Source: Lonicera japonica (lineage: Eukaryota; Streptophyta; Magnoliopsida; Dipsacales; Caprifoliaceae). Taken from it: a DNA stretch of 64,000 nt. Numbering within the stretch: position 1 is the stretch's first letter; every line of letters starts with the position of its first letter. The stretch is from contig CM038467.1 in the NCBI GenBank assembly GCA_021464415.1, positions 14,959,411 through 15,023,410 on the forward strand. Reading direction: 5' to 3'. The notes beneath the pieces are model-generated. The model ran no database searches and was not told where the DNA came from. It saw only the letters and a list, made by a program, of their open reading frames with translations. Positions 1 to 10,508 of the stretch are shown here, piece by piece. The position numbers and the translations under genes were made by a program.

Positions 1-217
1 AGTTTATTCTTAGAATTATAAAATATTACGGAATAAGTTCTTATAATCCATTATCTCAAATAATAACGAGGATACATTAATTTAAAAGAATGAATGAAGA
101 AAAGCATTTGGCATATTATAGTAAAAAAATTTAAATTTTTTGTTATATATCATTGTATTAGATTCTTTATACAACTCGGATGCTTATATTAAAATTAGGA
201 TAAATATGCAACAAGAG

Positions 218-302
218 TAGGGTTTGGGACGAAAAATCAGTAACCCCAAAATTTATCCTGCACCGAACACCATTTCCGTCGCGGCGAGATAAACAAACCC
301 TA
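218..302 (+). promoter_or_regulatory. two telo-box motifs upstream of the 339 gene
   Basis: A TAGGGTTT (218-225, i.e. AAACCCTA on the other strand) and a direct AAACCCTA (295-302) lie 114 and 37 bases before the ATG at 339. Telo-boxes are known to be common just upstream of plant genes for translation and organelle biogenesis. That they regulate this gene is inference; 8-mers can also occur by chance. Confidence 0.4.
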
Positions 303-338
303 TCACGAAAATCCTTCGCTGCAAGTGAGGAGTAACCC

Positions 339-1112
339 ATGGCCGCCTCCTCCATTTTCTTCAGGAAGAGTAGTCCTTCTGTTTTTGCACTTGCTCGTAG
401 GTTGTGCCTTCGTAGGCATCTTTCGGTGGGTTCACTTGGGAATTTCTTTGACTCTCCTCCTCCTTCTTCCTCTTCTATGAGTCGTCCGGTTTTCCTAGCC
501 AGGTTCTGCCATTCTTACTTTTCACCTCATTATTGTTTTTTCCGCTATGCATCTGGTGTTTCCGGGGCTGAACCTCCGGTCGCTGAGCTGAAGGAGGCGA
601 AGGAGGTTGTTGTTGTCACTGGCGAGGCCTCATCTGATGAGTTGCTAAAGATAGATGATAAAGATGATGTTGTAGGGGAAGAAGAAGTTTATAATGATGT
701 AATCAAGACTATGGAACAATTGGCCTCATATATAGATAGAAGAGCACGAAATTGTGCAATTGTAAAGTTCCTCGAAAATATGAGGATTGAGGTGGCCGTG
801 TCTGATGCTCTTCCGCCTGGAAAAAGCGAGGTTTGTTTGCATTCTGTTGCTGAGTTTGAAGATCTCGAAGATCTAATAAATATTCTTTTGAATCCGGACC
901 ATATTGATAAATGTGATGAGGCTCTTGCCGAGGCTTATGAGAAGGAGAAAATACACCACGCTCTGATGAAGTTGTTTACCATTGAGTCGTTAATTGATTC
1001 TTGTAAGAGAGATGTGCTAACAAATTTAAATAATACTCAGTCCATCATTAATTCAATTACCGATAATAATGGAGAAGATTCAATTACGGATAATAATGGA
1101 GGAGAAGAATAG
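339..1112 (+). CDS. hypothetical protein, probable mitochondrial presequence
   Basis: Intact single-exon ORF of 257 codons from ATG (context cccATGGcc, a good plant start) to TAG at 1110-1112. Residues 1-40 are rich in Arg, Ser, Leu and Ala and nearly free of acidic residues (MAASSIFFRKSS..., RRLCLRRHLSVGSL), as in mitochondrial targeting peptides. A Ser/Pro-rich stretch follows (about 40-55), then an acidic, helix-prone body (about 80-235) with no motif I recognise. The C-terminus repeats SITDNNGE twice, a small in-frame duplication. I cannot assign a function. It has no visible break, and two telo-boxes sit upstream, so this is the best candidate for an expressed host gene in the first 20 kb. 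Chloroplast targeting is an alternative. Confidence 0.75.
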   Translation: MAASSIFFRKSSPSVFALARRLCLRRHLSVGSLGNFFDSPPPSSSSMSRPVFLARFCHSYFSPHYCFFRYASGVSGAEPPVAELKEAKEVVVVTGEASSDELLKIDDKDDVVGEEEVYNDVIKTMEQLASYIDRRARNCAIVKFLENMRIEVAVSDALPPGKSEVCLHSVAEFEDLEDLINILLNPDHIDKCDEALAEAYEKEKIHHALMKLFTIESLIDSCKRDVLTNLNNTQSIINSITDNNGEDSITDNNGGEE

Positions 1113-1265
1113 CAAAGTGAGGGATACAAGTTCCTACTAGGATGTGGGAAATACTATTGTATTTTCATTTTGGTTTATCTTTTGGTTATTTTTTGATTGT
1201 GTTTTCATTTTGATTTATCTTTTCATTGTAATTAGTTTTGTGTAACTTAGGTGGCGTTTGATAAA

Positions 1266-2471
1266 GGATATTCTTAAATGCACCCACAAAATCAGTCTTC
1301 TCACCCCAGTGTGAGAATACTTTCTTCTCACCCCATCAAATCTTTAAAAAATCTTGCACTTCACCCCGGTAGTGGGGTGAGTTTACTGAAATAATATAGG
1401 AACGATAAAATTTCGTCGCTAAAAGTAAAAATATTAAATAATATTAAATTTTTCAGTAAGATAAAACATAATAATAAAATTTACATCGTTCTTAATAATT
1501 TTTATTAAAAATTTCATCTAAATAGTACATCCGAGATACAAAATATTAATTGTCATAAATAAGTTTTAGTAATTATATGATATTTTATATAATCTTTTCT
1601 TAAATGTTTATTATTCATATTTCAAATTTATTTACAAATTTTATTTTTATCTTTATCAAATAAGTAAATATAATACTTAATTCACTACTTCAAAAATATT
1701 AAAAGATCAATTTCTTGTTTGAAAATATATGTTATCTTTTGTGAAAATGGAAAAAATTAATTGGAAAAATAAAATAGTTTTCATAAAAACAAATCATTTA
1801 TTAACATATTTTGTTAGTTTCGATTTCTAAGATATTTAATTTTTTGGAAATTCAAGAAAACGATTTCTTTACAAAATATTAAAATGATAGAGATTTTCTC
1901 ACCAAACTATTTCTTTTTTCAATATTTTTTTACAATTAATTTTAAGAAATTAAATATTAAAACAATAAAAACACAACATACAATACATATTATATATATA
2001 TATATTTATGACATATTAGACACGCGTTAACACTACATTTCTTTAACTTTAACATTTGATAACTTAACATAAGTTTTATTGAATTTTGCTTGCATGCATG
2101 CTCAAATAAAAATATTGAATAAATTAAGAAAAATATCATTGAAAATGTTATTGTGCCGGTGCAAATAAAAATAAAAATAAAAGTCTAGTAATCTATATAA
2201 AATTATGAGAATACTTATTATAAGCATATATTTATGAGATGTATGTAAATAAGTGAAAATAGTAGATGTTTGTTTGTTGGAAATAATATAATTTTTTATT
2301 AATTTTTAATTTTTAAATGGGTGAAAAGATAAATTAGTGGCGATTTTTTCAAAGTATAGAAAGCGGGGTGAGAAGAAAGGGTTTTACGCTATTTTTTAAG
2401 TTAAGATTAACGTAACTTTGACTTTTAGTGGGGTGAGAAGACGGATTATGTGGGTGCATTTAAGAACACCC
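1266..2471. mobile_element. non-autonomous TIR transposon, 1206 bp, 8-bp TSD
   Basis: The 42-bp ends 1266-1307 and 2430-2471 are inverted repeats with about five mismatches; both contain CTTAAATGCACCCACA and the subterminal block TCTTCTCACCCC. The flanks carry an exact 8-bp duplication TTGATAAA (1258-1265 and 2472-2479). The motif TTCTCACCCC recurs inside both ends (near 1325 and 2365), as transposase-binding subterminal repeats do. The interior is very AT-rich with no ORF. An 8-bp duplication fits hAT or MULE; the long TIR favours a MULE-like origin, but no transposase is present to decide. Confidence 0.8.
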
Positions 2472-2830
2472 TTGATAAAACATCTTAAAACTAAAAACTA
2501 AAAATTGAACTAAAAACTGAAATTGAAAAAGTTGTTTGTTTACTTCTAAAATCTGTATCTGAAAAAATATTGTTTGTTTGAATATAACACATCTGAAAAT
2601 TAAATTTTTTTTAGTATGACAACTTTGTCCTTATTAATTTATTTGGATTGGATAACATGATTCTAAATGATAATAAAAAAGATCATATGAGGGTAAAATA
2701 TGTATTTTATATGAAGGTGTTTTAAGTTTTCAGATTTAAGTGACAAGTTTGCCAATTAAATTTTTGGACACAAATTTTAGATTTAAGTGCCTGGTCACTT
2801 AAATTTTTTACCAAACAAACAACATCCACA

Positions 2831-2870
2831 CCACTTAAATCTGAAAACTGAAGTTTTCAGATTTAAGTGG
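2831..2870. repeat. 19-bp-stem hairpin with 2-nt loop
   Basis: Bases 2831-2849 and 2852-2870 are perfect reverse complements (core CACTTAAATCTGAAAACT) around the loop GA. Shorter versions of the same motif (AGATTTAAGTG) lie at about 2725-2800. It belongs to the terminal part of the interrupted MITE. Confidence 0.85.
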
Positions 2871-3024
2871 TTGAATCAAACAATCCCTTAGAGATTGTGT
2901 TTTAAGTTAGTTGTTTGTTTTTGAACTTCGAATATTTATTAAACTTTAAGAATCTGGCTGTGTTTATTTATGTCTGTTGTATTATTTTACTGGGTCAAAT
3001 CACAAACGCATCGGGTTGTCTTTG

Positions 3025-3400
3025 TTAGGGGTAGAATTACTTTTGTGATTAATAACGCGAGTTAATAACGAGGTAGAATTACTTTTGTGTGGGTAGAATT
3101 ACTTTTGTGTGGCTTAATAACGAGGTATAATTATTTTTGGGCTTAATAAGGCGGCTTAATAACTACTTTTGGGCTTAATAAGGCGGCTTAATAACGAGGT
3201 AGAATTACTTTTGTGCTTAATAACGCGGTAGAATTACTTTTGTGCTTAATAACGCGACTTAATAACGAGGTATAATTACTTTTGTGCACGAGGTAGAATT
3301 ACTTTTGTGTAGAATTACGAGGTATAATTACTTTTGTGTATAATTACGAGGTAGAATTACTTTTGTGCTTAATAACGTAAGGTAGAGAAGATTGAGAATT
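3025..3400. repeat. irregular minisatellite built on GGTAGAATTACTTTTGTG
   Basis: At least eight copies of GGTAGAATTACTTTTGTG or close variants (GGTATAATTA...) alternate with CTTAATAACGCGG/CTTAATAACGAGG segments. Spacing is irregular (about 20-45 bp), so this is a higher-order shuffled array rather than a simple tandem repeat. Open frames here are by-products of the repeats. Confidence 0.8.
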
Positions 3401-3429
3401 CTAGTAAATGTACATAGAGAATTCTTGTA

Positions 3430-3960
3430 AATGTTCTCCTCATGTAAGTAGTCAAAGCTGGATTGAGAATTCTTGTAAGATGGGGATACAAGTGTAGGCA
3501 AAGCTTGTAAGATGGGTAGAGAAGGCGAAATAAATGTTCTCCTCATGTAAGTAGTCAAAGCTGGATTGAGAATTCTTGTAAGATGGGGATACAAGTGTAG
3601 GCAAAGCTTGTAAGATGGGTAGAGAAGGCGAATGGGTTGAGCGACTAAGGATGGGTTGAGAAAAATGTTCTCCCCGTGTAAGATATGAGTGTAGGCAAAG
3701 CTAGATTGAGAATTCTTGTAAGGATGGGTATGCATGATGTTCTGTATGGGTTTAGCGAAAGATGGGTATGTATGATGTTCTCCTCATGTAAGATACGAGT
3801 GTAAGCATGGCTGGATCGAGAAGTCGAAGGATGGGCGGGATAGATCGAGAAGTAGAAGGATGGATCGAGAAGTCGAAGGATAGGCGAATGGGTTGAGCAA
3901 GTAAGGATGGGCTGGATTGATCGAGAAGTCGAAGGATGGGCGAATGAGTTCAGCGAGTAA
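3430..3960. repeat. 103-bp direct duplication plus related degenerate repeats
   Basis: Bases 3430-3532 and 3533-3635 are near-identical tandem copies with a 103-bp period, starting AAATGTTCTCCTCATGTAAG. From 3636 to 3960 shorter relatives continue (GAGAAGTCGAAGGATGGGCGAATGGGTTGAGC-type units, and GATGTTCTCCTCATGTAAG again near 3775). No gene is supported; the long minus-strand frames over this block have the periodic, low-complexity composition of the repeat. Confidence 0.8.
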
Positions 3961-4113
3961 AAACTATTCATTTGTTTTTTCAATAGTATTTATAAGTAAC
4001 AAATAAATTGAGGAAATGACATTTTATATAAATTGTAACTTATGAGCTTTCACTTTCTTAATAGAAGGCGAAGATGAATCCAACTTAAAAGGCTAAAAAT
4101 TATTATTTTAAAA

Positions 4114-4205
4114 TGTTCCGCCACTTCTTAAAAAGATTATTATTATAAAAGGTTCTACCACTTCTTAAAAAGATTATCATTGTAAAAGGTTCCACCACTT
4201 CTTAA
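4114..4205. repeat. 37-bp tandem repeat, about 2.5 copies
   Basis: The unit begins GTTCCRCCACTTCTTAAAA and continues with an AT-rich tail ending in AAAAG. The first two copies are full length and the third is truncated after CTTCTTAAAA. Confidence 0.75.
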
Positions 4206-4305
4206 AAGATCGAGTTTTAGCTTTAGAATTTCCTTATAGAATGTTCAAATAATAATTTGAAGAAGTTTTAGAATTTTCTTTATAGAATATTCAAAATAAC
4301 AGAAA

Positions 4306-4571
4306 ATTAGGAATTTGGTAAGGGAGGGAAATATGAAACAAAGACATCACATTAGAAATAAAAAGTCCTTACCACTCGCTATAAACAATGTGCTTATTTT
4401 TATCCTTCCCGTAAATAATTAACTAAATTACTTTATAAATTAGGAATTTGGTAAGGGAGGGAAATTTGAAACAAAGACCTCACATTGGAAATATAAAATC
4501 CTTACCACTTGCTATAAGCTATGTGCTTATTTTTATCCTTCTCGTAAATAATTAACTAAGTTATTTTATAT
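4306..4571. repeat. 133-bp tandem duplication
   Basis: Copies 4306-4438 and 4439-4571 both start ATTAGGAATTTGGTAAGGGA and both end near GTAAATAATTAACTAA, with about a dozen differences. Non-coding. Confidence 0.85.
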
Positions 4572-6256
4572 TAGGTCTGGCTACACTATATTAGTATTCG
4601 AATTAACACCGGTAAAACTAGGATTGGAGTGGGCTACAGCCCAGCTCAGCCCCCTTAAGCCACCTGTGAGTGTAGGTGGGAGAGGTATAGAGGATTCAAA
4701 TGCACCGGGGTTCCCTTTAGAGGTGATCGTGAGGCGTAACTGTCGAACGAATACAATTTGAATAATTCAATGGATTGGTATGAATTTGCAAAAGATGCAT
4801 TTTTATTCGGTCAGTACTTCCTATTTCGGAATAGTTATAATGCCCCTTTTATATAAACCCTTTCATTCATCTTTGCGAAATTTGGACTTTAAGTTAATTC
4901 ATTTGTTAAACCAGGGACTAAGAGAACATGGCGGGGCGGTGAGATGAAGAGGATGAACGCAGATCCCTCGGATTATCTTATCCTGAGAATGGAAGAGAGA
5001 AGACCCTTATAAAATCAAGGAATTTGGCACGAATGAGACTTTAAGTTCGTGGTCCTTCACGACTATTTTTATCCCTCTTCCTTATTTCTTTTGCACTATA
5101 TTTTTCCCTTTGTCCTTATTCTTATCTAAGACGGTCTTTAATACTGTCCCCAAAAAATTCTCTTTTTGGGAGCACATATAAATATCTAAAAAAGTGTGGC
5201 TGCTAGAAGATGCTCTTTTATTTACGAATGAAATGAAGTTTTTAATCGTTTTGAATTAGTTTACGGTGTAATTCAGTCAGATTTCGCTATGGCACGAACA
5301 AATAGTTTTGTTCTTTTATCTGGATGATAGTTTTGTTCATTACTCCAACCTACAGAGAAATACTTATAATTAGAGCCTAAGAAAATTGGTATATATTTGC
5401 CAAATTGTATCCTAATAGCCAGCAGGAACTAGTATATGGGTAGGTGACATTTTCCTTTTGGAAATTTTTGGATGGGAGAGTGACAGGTGGTTGTGCATTT
5501 TTATGTTGCTTATGCTCCAGTGTTACTTTTGGTAATCTTCTGTTTCAGAAAACTTTTAATGCTCTAGAATTTAGATTTTGTGCTTTGCTTGACACGTTTC
5601 AGAGTTGATGGCTCAATTTTGTAATAGTAAGTGCAAATTGGCATCTTTACCTCCAGATCTTTATGCTATGTTTTTTAAAACAAGCATACACAGTGGTAGA
5701 CATACACATGCGCAAACTTTTGAAGAGTTGTTGAGGGCTTTTAGCTAATATTAAAGATGTATTACTTTCGTCACGGTAAACACCTGCTGCTTCTCCATAG
5801 CATTGTTTCAGACAATAGCTAGTTGGTATGTGGTTGGTAAGGTGTTTAAAACAATCGCTTGTGGTTTCTGGAACTCTGTATATTGGTTATATATATCAGG
5901 CGTCAGTGGGAAAGAGAAGAAAAGTTGGCAAAGGACTAAAATTGCACACAAAGCAACTTCATCAAACTCTATTTTTTTGAGGAATAAAAGCTTGTTCCAC
6001 AGGACCACAGAAAAAGGTACAATAAATTGCATCTTGGTGTTTGTCAAACTCAAGCATAACTGTATTTTTTTCCTACTTTTATTTTCATTGACCTATACCC
6101 TTATAGATGCAATGTTGACTTTCTATGAAGCTCAAACATGGATATCAATGTCATATGCACCCGACATTACATGCGTACAAAAATATTAAGAGTATGTAAA
6201 GATTAAGGTTTTTTCTTGGAGAAGGCGATGTTTGAAGTTTATAGGGGAAAAACGAA

Positions 6257-6259
<3 letters not shown>
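4572..6259. other. no gene recognised; intron-like sequence
   Basis: The stretch has T-rich tracts and scattered splice-like signals (for example TTTCAG at 5544-5549 and 5600-5605), and could be introns of a decayed plus-strand gene. Short frames at 5803-6189 have no recognisable domain and I do not call them. Confidence 0.4.

Positions 6260-6301
<42 letters not shown>
6260..6301 (+). repeat. 42-base poly-G tract
   Basis: An uninterrupted run of 42 G, preceded by GAAGGA and followed by AAGGAAGG. Long homopolymers are error-prone, so the exact length is uncertain. Frames that translate as Gly- or Pro-runs across it are artefacts. Confidence 0.95.
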
Positions 6302-6302
<1 letters not shown>

Positions 6303-8716
6303 AGGAAGGTATGGGTCCAAGTGCTTTAGAAATTTGCTTCTCCAATTCTATTAGGAAAACCGCGCTAAGAAAATTCGAGGGGTTGTATTGCGTAGGAAAT
6401 ATATACTTCCTCTCTTCTGAATTACGAGACCACTATTTCTTTTTGGGTTGTCCTAGATTAAGAGTAATTGAACATAATCAACATACACAATCTCACGATA
6501 TCCAACATATTTTGTTTTTAACCATCATTTTTATTGAGATTAGCGTATCATTTCAAAAGCATGAAAATCAAGCTGGGCTCGAATAGGAGAGTGGTATTTT
6601 CGAAATATCAGATGAACATGTGGTGTCTTGTACAGGACACTACCATACATCGCACTCTTATACTATCACAGGGGTATGTCTGTTAATAAACAAACATGAT
6701 ATATTGAAATCGTTAAGACTTAACATACGATCTTAAGGGCACAGTGTTAATGAGAGGCACTGGCACACACATCAACTAACAATGGTATAAGCCATCCCCA
6801 TCAGTTTTGCTTGCTATATCCAACATTGCAAAATCAAATAGCATAAACAGTGATGGCTTTTTATCTTCGTGAATGTAGGTCCATTATCCCTGCAATTTGG
6901 ACCTAACAAGTTGAAATCCCAAGGATCGGATTATGCTACTGCTAGATAGGAAGCTTATATTTGCACTGTATCCTACTGTCTTTGTCACTTGTGTAACGAT
7001 ATTAGTATGTCTTTTTTTTTTTTTTGTTCTCACATTGAATGCTAATAATTGACTTAATATATGCATTGTTGGTCTTTGAAGGGAGAACAGCCTGTGGCAA
7101 TCTGTTGAAGATGGGGTTTTGATGAAAAAAATATTGTAGCAACTCAGAACTCAAAAGATCAAGTTTGGAGTCAATTCTTCCACCAAAAGACTATGATAAT
7201 CAGATATATAACGCTGAAGAACCTGGTGGTTCCTTGATTTCCTTTGGAAAAACCAACTCCACAGGCTGATATCATCATCAGACAGCCTTCCACCAAAAAC
7301 CAACTCCACATGTACAAGATTTGATACCTACGAAGACATCACCTCCCAGACGCTTGGATAGAATAACTGAAATGTCCTTTGTCTGATGGTTTAGTTTGTT
7401 CTGAATCTCCTCGCCTCTGCAAATACACATCCTGAGATTTTCCATCCCCTTCTCTTTTCATTTGTCTGTTGTTACTTTCCCCTTCACACTTAGCTTTCGT
7501 TGAGGATGGTATATTTGATTAAATGTACGCGTTATGGGCCCGTTTGGTTGCACAAATTATCTAATTTCATAAATTGTTTCATTGTGAATTGATTGATTGT
7601 AAATTTGACAATTGTGAATTGGTTTATTTTTAATTTACATGTGTTTAAAAAATCTAAATATGAATACAAATATTATGAATTGACTAATTTCAAGGTGTTT
7701 GGTGATTAAAATTTGAATGAGATAAATTTGCTAATCTTAAGCATTACAATAACGTCTATGCACACTTTTTGTTTCTATGCACCCATATTCCGTATTTTTA
7801 CCAGCATAAAATTATTTTAATTATGTTACTGATATTAAAACTAATTTTAAGAGTAATTTAACCAAAATGTCAAATTAAATATGTAGAAAACATTAAAAAT
7901 CAACACCCTAAAATAAAAATCGATAAATGTACCTATATTTTTTTTTTTACCAACGTAAAATTCTTTTAAAGTGCGTCAATCTAACATATTTGAATTATTT
8001 TTTCAAGGAGCAAAATATTCAATGCTAAAAGCACATAATCCAAATAGAATCTGCAAAAAAACCAATAAGCATAAGCATAAAACCAAAATATAATAAATAA
8101 AAGAATATTGATCACATTATTTATGAGATCAATCACATTCAGCCACAAAATTAATTTCAAGGAAAACGTAGAAGCTATTATATTACTGAAAGGGTAAAAT
8201 AAAAAGTTACAAAACAAAATGACATTACAAAGATAAAGAGACCCAAAGAAAACTTTCAACAGGGGCTCTAAAATATTGACCAAAAACTTCACGGATACAA
8301 AGGCATGTTTGTCTATCCACTTTTAAAAAAAAAATTGTTTTATCTCATCAACCATTTCAGGCCATAAGAAAAAGGGAAGAATAACACTAAATTTTCAACC
8401 TCCAAACAAAAGAGAGAGCCTAATTAAGCCATACGATCACTACTTTACACAGGAGGGTAATTAACATGGTCAAAAAAAGACAATTAACCATGCAAAAAAT
8501 AGTATGGAAAAAAAACCCTCCTTTAAAATGAACCTTATGGCAGATTAATACAGGCTTTAAGCTGGTCTAAAAATGGTGGAACAGTGCAGGCCTTTTTTAC
8601 CAAGAATTTTTGGTAAAAAAAAAATTGATTAAAATACTTTGACTCCGTAAAATGAAGATTATTTAACACTCTTTTAGAGCGGATCGGATTTCTTGTTTAT
8701 TCACACGAACTATTTG
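6302..8716. other. no gene recognised
   Basis: Mostly AT-rich sequence. 7080-7390 has a somewhat exon-like base composition but is broken by stops in every frame. GGGCCCGTTTGGTTG at about 7537-7551 resembles a MITE terminus, but I could not find its partner. Nothing else is supportable. Confidence 0.4.
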
Positions 8717-8777
8717 AGATTTGCGCATAGATTCTTAGCGAGATCCTTTAGTGTCATGTTGAGCTCCTTATCCATCT
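8717..8777 (-). pseudogene. possible terminal exon of a minus-strand gene
   Basis: On the minus strand a pyrimidine-rich TTTTCCTTGCAG acceptor precedes ATGGATAAGGAGCTCAACAT, an open run of about 20 codons (MDKELNMTLKDLAKNLCANLK) ending in TAG. The composition is exon-like and the acceptor is good. A receptor-kinase-like fragment lies about 600 bp upstream on the same strand, so both may be remnants of one gene. No family assignment is possible from so short a piece. Confidence 0.3.
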
Positions 8778-9370
8778 GCAAGGAAAATTGATTTGTTTAA
8801 ATGGGTCCAAAGTAAGTAAAGATTGTAAATCAACATTATAATGAAACTTTATTTCTAATAGCTAATGTTTCACTAGATTCCATTGAAGGTTTAAGATTTG
8901 TGCTTTTTTTCTTAATCTGTCATAAATCTGAATATGAAAAATATGTCTATTTTTCATGAATGTCAGAGTAGAAGTTGCTTTTTTCTACAAACATTTTGTA
9001 TATATCTGAATGCTGAATACATGTTATTTCTCATTTAGATTTAGAGTTTAGATTCGATGCTCTTCTATCTCATAACTATAAGGCTCTTCAAAATTTATAC
9101 AAACAAAGACCATATTATTATCCTTGAAACCTAAATGGTTTCAGATTCAGACTTATTTCGCGATAATTACAAAAAAATTTGAAAATGATCTAGTTGAAAA
9201 AAGATTGAACTACGAAAAAATTTAAAACTTACTTGAGCAATTATGGTTATGTCAAGAGTAAAACTCCCAAATGACATTGCACTGCTATTGATGACTAATA
9301 GTTGAAGCTTTTCTACTTTAGCCACTGTTTTTTCTACTACTCATTTCCTCTTCTCACAGTGAATCCTTAA

Positions 9371-9449
9371 GGGCTTTAGAAGTCCTATGTGAAGATAATC
9401 TAGTCCTTTGGCAATACCACTGGCAATCCTATAAATGACAGTCCATTTG
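9371..9449 (-). pseudogene. fragment resembling a receptor-like kinase domain
   Basis: Minus-strand translation gives RIASGIAKGLDYLHIGL followed by KP, resembling the helix before the catalytic loop of plant receptor-like (often pseudo-) kinases (consensus RLxIAxGxAKGLxYLH). The catalytic loop itself (HRDLKxxN) is absent: the frame continues LRIHCEKRK and stops. No flanking kinase sequence is readable, so at most this is a decayed exon. Confidence 0.4.
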
Positions 9450-9645
9450 TGAAACTTGCGTCACTCGCCATTTCCATCTACGCAGTAGAAATATAGCTAT
9501 CCTACTCAATATCTATAGCAGTGCTCTATATTTGGTGATAAATTGACAACTAAAATAAGCTTAAACCTTGAAGGCCGTTTAAGAAAGTTCACTTCACACA
9601 AGCTAAATTAATCAAGAATCGGTAACTGAAACCCATATATGTATC

Positions 9646-10272
9646 TGTGGGAGCATAATTCTGCACTTTCTCTCGTGGGCCAAATTGGCCTTAACATCTC
9701 CTTATGGGCCGAATGAGTAGGACGAGACCCGATTATCATAAAAAATGAAAAGGATCATGGGCGAGGCCTAACAACGTGAGAAACTGTATATAATATTTGT
9801 CGAGCAAATAACTACAGTTAGCAGAACAAAAGGGAAAAACCGCCGAGTAAAAGGTAATCAACTTAAGAAAGACCTCCAATACGCAGATAGAAGATATATC
9901 AACACAAGCCTCCTCACCAATGAGAAGACGACATCTACAGATGATATCGTACAAATAAATGATTACTGCACGAACGAATGATTAGGTGACACGTGTAAAG
10001 TAAGAAAAAGTTAGTTATAACAGCTGTCCCTTCGACAGATGGAGGGAGGAAATGAGTGCCACGAAAGCCCTAAAATATGCCCCGGATGGTAATTTCACTT
10101 TTGACCTAATCCATCTTGAGGAACACAAAATGCAGAGTTATAAATAAAAAATGGTGCTTTCTAAAAGGAGAAGGGGAGTGGGACCTAAAAAAAAGGAAGA
10201 GAGGCAAAATCCAGTTACCATTTCTACCAGTTCGGGCCGAACTTGCTCCGATGTATAAAAGCATCACATACA
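9646..10272 (+). repeat. 5' LTR of the Tat element
   Basis: Begins TGTGGGAGCATAATTC and ends CATCACATACA (TG...CA). A TATA-like TTATAAATAA at about 10139 is a candidate U3 promoter; TATAAAAG at about 10255 is the other candidate but lies very near the LTR end. Target duplication GTATC precedes it. Confidence 0.95.
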
Positions 10273-10275
10273 ATT

Positions 10276-10291
10276 TGGCGCCGTCTGTGGG
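10276..10291 (+). other. primer binding site
   Basis: TGGCGCCGTCTGTGGG starts three bases after the 5' LTR. Its first nine bases match the complement of a plant tRNA-Asp 3' end (TGGCGCCGT...), the likely primer; beyond that the match is weak. Confidence 0.7.
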
Positions 10292-10508
10292 AAACCGCAA
10301 CAAAAAACTATTTCTCATTTCCCGGTAATTAGATTTCTACCTTTGACTATCTCGCTATTTTCTTCAACCTCTGTTATTCTTTTCTCGCCATTTTCATTTT
10401 AATTGCTTTACTTCATCCAAAACTTGGTACAAAGTCCTTTGTGAAATCTGTTTAGAAATTGTTCAAACTAGAAGTCATCAAATAGGTGAGAATTCAAATA
10501 TAGCCCCA

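Larger units (their letters stand above)
1250..2887. mobile_element. Tourist/PIF-Harbinger-like MITE, interrupted by a nested transposon
   Basis: The outer ends are GGTGGCGTTTGAT (from 1250) and ATCAAACAATCCC (to 2887), imperfect inverted repeats, flanked on both sides by TTA (1247-1249 and 2888-2890). A 3-bp TTA/TAA duplication is the PIF/Harbinger signature. Removing the nested element (1266-2471) and one copy of its 8-bp target duplication leaves about 424 bp, a normal MITE length. The 3' part contains a long hairpin (2831-2870). No coding capacity. Confidence 0.6.

Noticed and set aside
2472..2887. A separate MITE to the right of the nested element
   Set aside because: It has no left end of its own; its left end is at 1250, so it is the right part of the interrupted MITE.
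3328..3983. Two overlapping minus-strand open frames of 112-135 codons
   Set aside because: They lie entirely on tandem repeats and translate to repetitive Tyr/Ser/His-rich sequence; no start context, splice sites or domain.
6151..6345. Minus-strand frame with a Pro run
   Set aside because: Produced by the 42-base G tract read as CCC codons.
7537..8300. MITE starting GGGCCCGTTTGGTTGC
   Set aside because: The left end looks typical, but I could not find an inverted partner or target duplication downstream.
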